Source: an uncultured Clostridium sp. (lineage in GTDB: Bacteria; Bacillota; Clostridia; Lachnospirales; Lachnospiraceae). Taken from it: a stretch of DNA of 5,984 nucleotides. Below are positions 1 to 4,719 of the stretch, in pieces; within the stretch, counting starts at the first letter, position 1, and the number at the start of each line of letters is the position of its first letter. Location of the stretch: the NCBI GenBank assembly GCA_900541315.1, contig UQJF01000153.1, positions 1 to 5,984 on the forward strand, in the 5' to 3' direction. The translations under genes and the position numbers were made by a program. The notes beneath the pieces are model-generated. The model had not been told where the DNA came from and made no database searches. It saw only the letters and a list, made by a program, of their open reading frames with translations.

Positions 1-14
1 TACGAATGTTTTTA

Positions 15-46
15 GAATTGCGGGAGTGCAAAGCACGTAGCAATTC
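15..46. repeat. Two-tier hairpin in an intergenic repeat-like element
   Basis: A 7-bp outer stem (GAATTGC at 15-21 with GCAATTC at 40-46) encloses a second 4-bp stem (GTGC at 26-29 with GCAC at 33-36) closed by a three-base AAA loop. The unpaired bases between the stems are GGGA on the left and GTA on the right. No T-tract follows, so it does not look like an intrinsic terminator. The layout (outer stem, short asymmetric interior loop, 4-bp stem, triloop) resembles the hairpin at 5909-5949 at the other end of the window. Membership of a dispersed repeat family is inferred from this resemblance only. Confidence 0.55.
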
Positions 47-78
47 GGTATCAGATGGGTCAAGATACCTTTTGACCC
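47..78. other. Overlapping, mutually exclusive inverted repeats in the uxaA leader region
   Basis: Two perfect inverted repeats interleave. GGTATC (47-52) pairs with GATACC (64-69), and GGGTCAA (57-63) pairs with TTGACCC (72-78). Each stem takes the loop or flank of the other, so only one can form in RNA at a time. They lie directly upstream of uxaA and next to the 15-46 hairpin. They may be part of a dispersed repeat, a switchable leader, or the end of an upstream transcription unit. The sequence alone does not decide between these. Confidence 0.5.
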
Positions 79-122
79 CAACATCATAACACTAAACAAA
101 GAAAGATAGGAGATTAAAGACC

Positions 123-1607
123 ATGCAGGACATTGTTAAGATCAATCAGAATGATAACGTTGCCGTTGCTCTTCGTCCTTTAAATGAAGGAGAGACCCTG
201 GATGTTGCAGGAGAAAAGGTAACTCTGGTCCAGGATATCCCACAGGGACATAAATTTGCGCTGCGCGCCATTGCCCAGGGAGAGGAAGTAGTAAAATACG
301 GTTTCCGCATCGGTTACGCAAAAGAAGCCATTGAAAAAGGTGCATGGGTACATGTTCATAATGTAAAGACTGCTTTAGGGGATGTTCTCTCTTATGAATA
401 TAGGCCAGAAGGAAGTAAGGATGTAGAGCCATCTGAGCATGTATACTTTGACGGCTATCGCAGAGCAGACGGAAAAGCCGGTATCCGTAATGAAATCTGG
501 ATCATTCCTACTGTTGGCTGTGTAAACTCCATTGCAAAGGCTCTTGAAACAGCTGCGAAGAAGTTTGTAGGCGGAAATGTAGAAGATGTGATCGCATTCC
601 AGCATCCATATGGATGTTCACAGATGGGGGATGACCAGGAAAATACCAGAAAAGTATTGGCAGATATGATCCATCATCCAAATGCGGCAGGTGTTCTGGT
701 ATTAGGACTGGGCTGTGAGAACAGCAACATTCCTGTATTAATGGATTATATTGGCGAGTATGATGAGCAGAGGGTGAAGTTTTTACAGTGCCAGGATGTA
801 GAAGATGAGATGGAGACCGCTATGGGTATCCTGGAAGAACTGGCGGCTTATGCAAATGCATTTTCAAGAGAGAAGATAGATGCAAGTGAGCTGATCATTG
901 GTATGAAGTGTGGTGGTTCTGATGGACTTTCCGGAATTACTGCAAATCCTGTAGTAGGTGCTTTTTCCGATCTGTTAGTAAGCAAGGGCGGAACCACTAT
1001 TTTAACAGAAGTTCCTGAAATGTTCGGTGCAGAAACTCTGTTAATGAACCGCTGCGCAACACCAGAGCTTTTTGACAAGACGGTTGACCTGATTAACAAC
1101 TTTAAGAACTACTTTACCAGCCACAACCAGACTATTTATGAGAATCCATCTCCAGGCAACAAGAAGGGTGGTATCTCTACTCTGGAGGACAAATCCTTAG
1201 GCTGTACCCAGAAATCAGGAAGTTCCCTGGTAAAGGGTGTATTAGAGTATGCAGAGCCGGTTAAGGTAAAGGGATTAAATCTGCTCAGTGCACCTGGAAA
1301 CGATCTGGTGGCAGCAACTGCACTGGCGGTATCTGGTGCCCATATGGTACTGTTTACTACCGGTCGTGGAACTCCATTTGCTTCCCCTGTTCCAACCGTA
1401 AAGATCTCCAGCAACTCTAAGCTTGCAGGACACAAGTCAAATTGGATCGATTTCAATGCGGGACAGATGGTAGAAGACAAGACAAAAGAAGAACTGGCGC
1501 AGGATCTGTTAAATTATGTACTGGAAGTTGCTTCCGGACGCAAGGTTAAATCAGAAGCAGCAGGCTTCCATGATATGGCTATCTTCAAGCAGGGCGTAAC
1601 TCTGTAG
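123..1607 (+). CDS. uxaA: Altronate dehydratase (UxaA family, full length)
   Basis: Catalyses dehydration of D-altronate to 2-dehydro-3-deoxy-D-gluconate (KDG) in the cytoplasm, a late step of galacturonate breakdown. The 494-residue protein matches the length and layout of E. coli UxaA. An N-terminal SAF-type domain (about residues 10-82, with GHKFAL around H43) is followed by the two-part D-galactarate/altronate dehydratase core. Family blocks seen include RRADGKAGIRNE, PTVGCVN (C133), YGCSQMGDD (C165), GLGCEN (C198), CGGSDGLSGITANP (C263), EVPEMFGAE, ENPSPGNKKGG, LGCTQKSG (C361) and a C-terminal AIFKQGVTL nearly identical to the E. coli tail. Members of the family use a metal centre; which residues bind it here is not deduced. 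The start is supported by AGGAG at 108-112, ten bases before ATG. Galactarate dehydratase is the main alternative, but the similarity and the eda/kdgK neighbours favour altronate. Confidence 0.95.
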   Translation: MQDIVKINQNDNVAVALRPLNEGETLDVAGEKVTLVQDIPQGHKFALRAIAQGEEVVKYGFRIGYAKEAIEKGAWVHVHNVKTALGDVLSYEYRPEGSKDVEPSEHVYFDGYRRADGKAGIRNEIWIIPTVGCVNSIAKALETAAKKFVGGNVEDVIAFQHPYGCSQMGDDQENTRKVLADMIHHPNAAGVLVLGLGCENSNIPVLMDYIGEYDEQRVKFLQCQDVEDEMETAMGILEELAAYANAFSREKIDASELIIGMKCGGSDGLSGITANPVVGAFSDLLVSKGGTTILTEVPEMFGAETLLMNRCATPELFDKTVDLINNFKNYFTSHNQTIYENPSPGNKKGGISTLEDKSLGCTQKSGSSLVKGVLEYAEPVKVKGLNLLSAPGNDLVAATALAVSGAHMVLFTTGRGTPFASPVPTVKISSNSKLAGHKSNWIDFNAGQMVEDKTKEELAQDLLNYVLEVASGRKVKSEAAGFHDMAIFKQGVTL

Positions 1608-1640
1608 GTATAGTGGCGGAAATTGTTCTGACTGCGCCGG

Positions 1641-1680
1641 GAAAACAAAAGCACATCTTGTAATCTGTTACAAGATGCGC
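1641..1680 (-). terminator. Stem-loop after uxaA; terminator-like on the minus strand
   Basis: A ten-base perfect stem pairs CATCTTGTAA (1654-1663) with TTACAAGATG (1668-1677) around a TCTG loop. It is extended by two GC pairs across one A/C mismatch, giving arms 1651-1663 and 1668-1680. No T-run follows on the + strand. An A-rich run (GAAAACAAAA, 1641-1650) precedes it, so in minus-strand RNA the hairpin would be followed by a U-rich tail. It therefore reads best as a terminator for transcription entering from the right. For uxaA mRNA it could be a 3'-stabilising hairpin or a weak terminator. It overlaps the promoter candidate of the next gene. Confidence 0.4.
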
Positions 1681-1686
1681 TATACT
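1658..1686 (+). promoter_or_regulatory. Sigma-A promoter candidate for the IclR-family gene
   Basis: TTGTAA (1658-1663, 4/6 to consensus) and TATACT (1681-1686, 5/6) are separated by exactly 17 bases. Transcription would begin near 1693, immediately before the palindrome cluster at 1695-1745, and run about 97 bases to the start codon at 1790. The -35 and spacer lie inside the stem-loop arms at 1651-1680. No mapped transcript start is available. Confidence 0.5.
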
Positions 1687-1694
1687 GAAAGAAA

Positions 1695-1745
1695 TCGTAT
1701 ATACGTACAACAAACATATATACGTACAATCTGCTGTACGTACAG
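1695..1745. promoter_or_regulatory. Cluster of TACGTA-cored palindromes, putative operators for the IclR regulator
   Basis: Three copies of TACGTACA lie at 1702-1709, 1721-1728 and 1737-1744. The first two belong to an exact 13-base direct repeat, TATATACGTACAA (1698-1710 and 1717-1729), with starts 19 bases apart. The third lies within a perfect 12-base palindrome, CTGTACGTACAG (1734-1745). The left edge also holds the perfect palindrome CGTATATACG (1696-1705). The first site, TCGTATATACGTA (1695-1707), matches 11 of 13 bases of TCGTATTTACGAA upstream of eda (2644-2656). Sitting just after the promoter candidate and before an IclR-family gene, the cluster fits autorepression. That assignment is inference. 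Confidence 0.6.
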
Positions 1746-1789
1746 ATTTATACAAAACGTTTAACAAACCTGATGCAGGAGGAACATAA

Positions 1790-2548
1790 ATGAAATTAAA
1801 CCGGACAACGCTGCGCACGGTGGATATACTGAAAATGGTTTCCAAAAAGCCGGACGGCATTACACTGGATGAGATCTGCGAGAAGTTAGAGCTTCCAAAG
1901 ACCAGTGCTTATGATATTATCACAACACTGGCACATACGGGTATGGTCCATGTGGTAAAAGGGCAGAAGCAGCGTTATACCATTGGACTGACTGCTTATC
2001 GTGTAGGAATTAATTATACAAATAATCTGGATTTTATCGGCACAATAGATCCTGTATTAAAAGCATTTGCAAAAGAGATGGGAAAGACGGTATTCTTTGG
2101 AGTGCGTTCAGATGATTCCATTGTTTATATCTGTAAATTTGAGCCGGAAAATCCTATTATCACAACAGCAACTGTTGGAACCAAGAATCCGTTGTACTGC
2201 ACCTCTCTTGGAAAGGCTATTATGGCAAATATGGAACAGGAAGAGAGGGATGCCCTGGCAGACCGGATCAACTTCCGTCCCCATACCAGGCGTACCATAC
2301 AGGATAAAGTTCATTTCCTGGAGGAGTTAGAGCGGGTAAAGGAAATTGGTTATGCCTTTGATGCAAGGGAGTTAGAAGAGCATATGGAGTGCGTGGGAGC
2401 CCCGGTATTTGGCCCTGATGGCAATGTGATAGGAGCCATCAGCATGTCCAGTCTTTATAAGCCTACAGAGGATTATGATGCTCTTGGACGCCTGGTTTCT
2501 GAAAAGGCAAAACTGCTTTCAAGGCTTTTGGGATTTTTAGGCAAATAA
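1790..2548 (+). CDS. IclR-family transcriptional regulator, probably KdgR-type
   Basis: A 252-residue cytoplasmic DNA-binding regulator of usual IclR length. The N-terminal winged helix-turn-helix (about residues 1-65) shows LRTVDILKMV and the helix pair in ITLDEICEKLELPKTSAYDI. The IclR effector-binding domain (about 75-250) carries TSLGKAIMA and the family signature GYAFDARELEEHMECVGAPV followed by IGAISMS. AGGAGG at 1777-1782, seven bases before ATG, supports the start. It lies between uxaA and eda-kdgK, and related palindromes occur upstream of it and of eda, so it probably controls this locus. In known KdgR-like members the ligand is KDG or a derivative; that is an assumption here. Proline codons are mixed (only one CCA of ten), unlike eda. 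Confidence 0.92.
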   Translation: MKLNRTTLRTVDILKMVSKKPDGITLDEICEKLELPKTSAYDIITTLAHTGMVHVVKGQKQRYTIGLTAYRVGINYTNNLDFIGTIDPVLKAFAKEMGKTVFFGVRSDDSIVYICKFEPENPIITTATVGTKNPLYCTSLGKAIMANMEQEERDALADRINFRPHTRRTIQDKVHFLEELERVKEIGYAFDARELEEHMECVGAPVFGPDGNVIGAISMSSLYKPTEDYDALGRLVSEKAKLLSRLLGFLGK

Positions 2549-2580
2549 AACAGGATAAAAGATAATAATTTATTTGTTTT
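2541..2580 (+). terminator. Weak AT-rich terminator candidate after the regulator gene
   Basis: GCAAATAAA (2541-2549, overlapping the TAA stop) can pair with TTTATTTGT (2569-2577), with one G-T wobble, around a 19-base loop. The 3' arm runs into TTTT (2577-2580). The stem is nearly all A-T and the loop is long, so termination would be partial at best. Its position just before the eda promoter is what makes it plausible. Confidence 0.3.
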
Positions 2581-2584
2581 GCTG

Positions 2585-2613
2585 TTGACAAATCCGTTGG
2601 TAACTATTAATAT
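2585..2613 (+). promoter_or_regulatory. Strong sigma-A promoter for eda-kdgK
   Basis: A perfect -35 box TTGACA (2585-2590) is followed after exactly 17 bases by TAATAT (2608-2613, a 4/6 match to TATAAT). The start would fall near 2620, giving a leader of about 60 bases that contains the palindrome at 2625-2656. This is the best promoter match in the window and implies that eda-kdgK is transcribed separately from uxaA and the regulator gene. It fits the strong codon bias of the two enzymes. Confidence 0.75.
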
Positions 2614-2624
2614 TTAAGTATAAA

Positions 2625-2656
2625 TCGTAAATGTGAAAACGATTCGTATTTACGAA
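2625..2656. promoter_or_regulatory. Palindromic operator candidate downstream of the eda promoter
   Basis: TTCGTA (2643-2648) and TACGAA (2651-2656) form a near-perfect palindrome with a TT centre. A further half-site, TCGTAAAT (2625-2632), is the exact reverse complement of ATTTACGA (2648-2655). There are thus three TCGTA-type half-sites within 32 bases, just after the predicted start of transcription. A bound repressor here would block initiation or early elongation. TCGTATTTACGAA matches 11 of 13 bases of the first site upstream of the IclR gene, which makes that protein the obvious candidate to bind. Confidence 0.6.
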
Positions 2657-2681
2657 CCTCATCGAAAGAAGGAGAAGAAAA

Positions 2682-3332
2682 ATGAAAAAAGAACATGTTT
2701 TAGCAAGACTGAAAGAAGACTGCCTGGTTGCTGTAATCCGTGCAAAGAATTATGAGCAGGGTGAGAAGGTGGTAGATGCTGTTATCGCAGGTGGCATCAA
2801 CTTTATCGAGCTGACCATGACCATGGATGACGGAGATCCAGTAGGCTTCATCAAGAAGATGGCTGACAAGTATAAAGACAATGACAAGATCGTGATCGGT
2901 GCTGGTACCGTTCTGGATCCAGAGACTGCAAGAGCTTGCATTTTAGCAGGTGCTAACTACATCGTAAGCCCAGGCTTAAATGTAGAGACCATCAAGCTTT
3001 GCAACCGTTACAGAGTACCAATGCTGCCAGGCGTTATGACCCCAAGCGAAGCTATTACCGCTATGGAAGCTGGATGCGATGTAATCAAGATCTTCCCAGG
3101 AAATATCGTAGGACCTGCAGCTATCAGCTCTTTCAAGGGACCTCTTCCACAGGGTGAGTTTATGCCATCCGGCGGTGTTGACGTAGATAACGTTGATAAG
3201 TGGATCCATGCTGGTGCATACGCAGTTGGTACCGGAAGCAGCCTTACAAAGGGCGCTAAGACCGGTGACTTCGCAGCTGTAACTGCAAAGGCTCAGGAAT
3301 TTGTTAAGGCTGTAGAAGCAGCAAGAGCATAA
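2682..3332 (+). CDS. eda: KDPG aldolase (2-dehydro-3-deoxyphosphogluconate / 4-hydroxy-2-oxoglutarate aldolase)
   Basis: A class I aldolase that splits 2-keto-3-deoxy-6-phosphogluconate into pyruvate and glyceraldehyde-3-phosphate; also called kdgA. The 216 residues match the usual single (beta/alpha)8-barrel. Visible active-site blocks are FIELT with the general acid/base Glu (E43), GAGTVLD (T76), VSPGLN (P97), VIKIFPGN with the Schiff-base Lys (K136), the phosphate-binding PSGGV (G164-G165) and GTGSSL. Where the E. coli enzyme has TLRT after the Glu, this protein has TMTM, so the Arg there is absent; the phosphate-binding contribution may differ. GAAGGAG at 2668-2674 precedes ATG by seven bases. 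CCA is used for nine of eleven prolines, a strong bias. The gene is followed 74 bases later by kdgK, the preceding enzyme of the pathway, and the two probably form an operon. Confidence 0.95.
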   Translation: MKKEHVLARLKEDCLVAVIRAKNYEQGEKVVDAVIAGGINFIELTMTMDDGDPVGFIKKMADKYKDNDKIVIGAGTVLDPETARACILAGANYIVSPGLNVETIKLCNRYRVPMLPGVMTPSEAITAMEAGCDVIKIFPGNIVGPAAISSFKGPLPQGEFMPSGGVDVDNVDKWIHAGAYAVGTGSSLTKGAKTGDFAAVTAKAQEFVKAVEAARA

Positions 3333-3340
3333 TTATACTA

Positions 3341-3364
3341 GTTCAGCCATGCGCTGGTTTGAAC
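3341..3364 (+). other. Intercistronic hairpin between eda and kdgK
   Basis: GTTCAGCCA (3341-3349) pairs with TGGTTTGAAC (3355-3364), with one G-T wobble and one bulged T, around a TGCGC loop. No T-run follows, so it is unlikely to stop transcription. It may protect or mark a processing point in the eda-kdgK mRNA, or partly uncouple the expression of the two genes. The role is inferred from position. Confidence 0.45.
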
Positions 3365-3406
3365 GGAAATTAATAAATTTTCACATATCTTAAGGAGAAT
3401 ATTAAA

Positions 3407-4438
3407 ATGGCAAAGATTGTTACCATGGGCGAGATCATGTTAAGATTATCTACCCCAAATAATGAAAAATTTATCCAGGCAGATGAGTTTGATGTAAACT
3501 ACGGCGGCGGCGAAGCTAACGTAGCAGTATCTTTAGCTAACTATGGTCATGATGTACAGTTTGTTACTGCAGTACCAGCTAACCCAATCGGTGAGTGTGC
3601 AGTAGCAGCTTTAAGAAAATACAATGTAGGAACAAAGCACATCGCAAGAAGCGGTGAGAGACTGGGAATCTACTTCTTAGAGACCGGTTCTGCAATGAGA
3701 GCTTCCAACGTAGTTTATGACCGTGCACACAGCTCTATCTCTACTGCAACTGCAGATGAGTTCAACTTCGATGAAATCTTTGCTGATGCTGACTGGTTCC
3801 ACTTTACCGGTATTACTCCAGCTGTCAGCGATGCAGCTATCGAACTGACTGAAGCAGCTTTAAAGGCAGCTAAGGCTCACGGTGTAACTGTTTCTGTAGA
3901 CTTAAACTTCCGTAAGAAACTGTGGTCTTCTGAAAAGGCTCAGAAGGTTATGACCAACCTGATGCAGTATGTTGATGTTTGCATCGGTAACGAAGAGGAT
4001 GCAGAGAAGGTTCTTGGCTTCAAGCCAGGCAACACTGATGTTACTTCCGGAGAACTGGAATTAGCTGGATACGTTGATATCTTCAACCAGATGGCTGATA
4101 AGTTCGGATTCAAGTACATCATCAGCTCCTTACGTGAAAGCCACAGCGCTTCCAACAATGACTGGTCTGCTTGCATCATGGATGGACAGACCCGTGAATT
4201 CTATCATTCCAGAAAGTACCACATCGCTCCGATCGTTGACCGTGTAGGCGGCGGCGACTCCTTCGCAGGTGGTCTGATCTGTGGTCTGGCTGATGGCAAG
4301 GATATGAAGGCAGCTCTGGAATTTGCAGTAGCAGCTTCCGCATTAAAGCACACAATCCCTGGCGACTTCAACCTGGTAACCCGTGCAGAAGTTGAGACTT
4401 TAGCAGGTGGCGATGGCTCAGGTCGTGTACAGAGATAA
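3407..4438 (+). CDS. kdgK: 2-keto-3-deoxygluconate kinase (PfkB/ribokinase family)
   Basis: Phosphorylates KDG to KDPG with ATP, feeding the adjacent aldolase. The 343 residues have the ribokinase fold. VTMGEIMLRLS opens the first strand, and YGGGEANVAVSLA is the PfkB N-terminal signature. Y104 and R106 in VVYDR and R169 in DLNFRKKLW correspond to substrate-binding Tyr/Arg residues of characterised KDG kinases. DRVGGGDSFAGG is the C-terminal signature, with catalytic base D284. HTIPGD sits near the nucleotide site. The anion hole reads GGGD rather than the common GAGD. AAGGAG at 3392-3397, nine bases before ATG, fixes the start. No promoter is evident in the 74-base gap after eda, and a strong terminator follows, so eda-kdgK is probably one transcript. 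Codon use is CCA-rich like eda. A fructokinase-like role is possible but less likely given context. Confidence 0.92.
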   Translation: MAKIVTMGEIMLRLSTPNNEKFIQADEFDVNYGGGEANVAVSLANYGHDVQFVTAVPANPIGECAVAALRKYNVGTKHIARSGERLGIYFLETGSAMRASNVVYDRAHSSISTATADEFNFDEIFADADWFHFTGITPAVSDAAIELTEAALKAAKAHGVTVSVDLNFRKKLWSSEKAQKVMTNLMQYVDVCIGNEEDAEKVLGFKPGNTDVTSGELELAGYVDIFNQMADKFGFKYIISSLRESHSASNNDWSACIMDGQTREFYHSRKYHIAPIVDRVGGGDSFAGGLICGLADGKDMKAALEFAVAASALKHTIPGDFNLVTRAEVETLAGGDGSGRVQR

Positions 4439-4472
4439 TTACTTTTTTTAAGAGTTAAAAAATAAGAGACCG

Positions 4473-4529
4473 AAAGGCCTGTTTGGAAATATCGTTCCTG
4501 GAATGTATTTTCAGACAGGCTTTTTCTTT
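4473..4529 (+). terminator. Strong intrinsic terminator after kdgK
   Basis: A long stem pairs 4477-4492 with 4505-4520. It begins GCCTGT/ACAGGC, contains a few G-T wobbles and has a 12-base loop. It is extended by AAAG (4473-4476) against the T-run. TTTTTCTTT follows at 4521-4529. This ends the eda-kdgK unit and separates it from the second kinase gene. Confidence 0.85.
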
Positions 4530-4605
4530 AAAATGTTCTTTCGGAGTCTTTCCTGTACCTGCCTTTGTGACCGGTTTTTCGCCAGTCGCACCCGAACTTC
4601 ATTGA

Positions 4606-4615
4606 TGTACGTACC
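4606..4615. promoter_or_regulatory. Isolated TGTACGTAC site upstream of the second kinase
   Basis: TGTACGTACC matches nine of ten bases of TGTACGTACA (1735-1744), the strongest palindrome upstream of the IclR gene, and contains the perfect palindrome GTACGTAC (4607-4614). It lies 105 bases before the second kinase start. It could place that gene under the same regulator, but it is a single short site, no convincing promoter surrounds it, and it falls inside the coding-like remnant. Confidence 0.3.
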
Positions 4616-4705
4616 CCGTATGCCTCAGAAATTTGGGCACAACTGGCAAAAAATCTTCTTACAAAATCAGGCACAGAAAGATTGCGGGAGAACATTAAAA
4701 ACATC

Positions 4706-4711
4706 AGGAGG
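4706..4711 (+). promoter_or_regulatory. Ribosome binding site that selects the second ATG
   Basis: A perfect AGGAGG lies two bases before an ATG at 4714 and eight bases before an in-frame ATG at 4720. Two bases is too close for normal initiation, so translation most likely starts at 4720, removing Met-Thr from the longest frame. The other genes here have gaps of seven to ten bases. Confidence 0.8.
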
Positions 4712-4719
4712 ATATGACA

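Larger units (their letters stand above)
4571..4717 (+). pseudogene. Coding-like remnant without a start codon, upstream of the second kinase
   Basis: The frame from 4571 to the TGA at 4715-4717 reads 48 codons and looks like the C-terminus of a real protein: FIDVRTPYASEIWAQLAKNL, then a charged helix ending RLRENIKNIRRI. It has no ATG, GTG or plausible upstream start, being closed by TGA at 4568-4570. Composition and amino-acid balance look more genuine than in the overlapping frame beginning at 4503, which is rich in Phe and Cys. I cannot name the family. It may be a decayed gene tail, displaced when kdgK or the second kinase arrived, or chance. Its end overlaps the ribosome binding site and start of the kinase gene. 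Confidence 0.3.

Noticed and set aside
72..98. Promoter for uxaA using TTGACC as -35
   Set aside because: TTGACC is part of the inverted repeat at 57-78 and no acceptable -10 lies 16-18 bases downstream. TAAACA at 93-98 is poor and has a 15-base spacer.
142..432. Minus-strand open frame opposite uxaA
   Set aside because: It lies wholly within the well-matched altronate dehydratase and its translation is rich in Leu, His and Arg runs with no recognisable motif. The other reverse frames opposite uxaA, the IclR gene, eda and the kinases are rejected for the same reason.
1698..1744. CRISPR-like array from the TACGTACA repeats
   Set aside because: The repeats are only 8-13 bases with spacers of 6-11 bases, there are three copies, and no cas genes are present. 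Operator sites explain them better.
1750..1768. Possible catabolite-responsive (cre) site around AAAACGTTTA
   Set aside because: AAACGTTT is palindromic, but the flanking TG and CA positions of the cre consensus do not match. The same applies to TGAAAACGATTCGT at 2635-2648.
2067..2330. 87-codon + strand frame inside the IclR gene
   Set aside because: Out of frame with a clear IclR-family protein, no ribosome binding site of its own, and an atypical composition.
2614..2681. Riboswitch in the eda leader
   Set aside because: The leader is about 60 bases, AT-rich, and its only structure is the short palindrome. No known aptamer layout is visible.
3359..3391. Separate promoter for kdgK (TTGAAC with TATCTT)
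   Set aside because: The spacer is 21 bases and the -35-like box is part of the intercistronic hairpin. Co-transcription with eda is simpler.
4633..4665. Promoter for the second kinase (TTGGGC with TACAAA)
   Set aside because: The spacer is 21 bases and both boxes are poor. The real promoter is not identifiable by eye.
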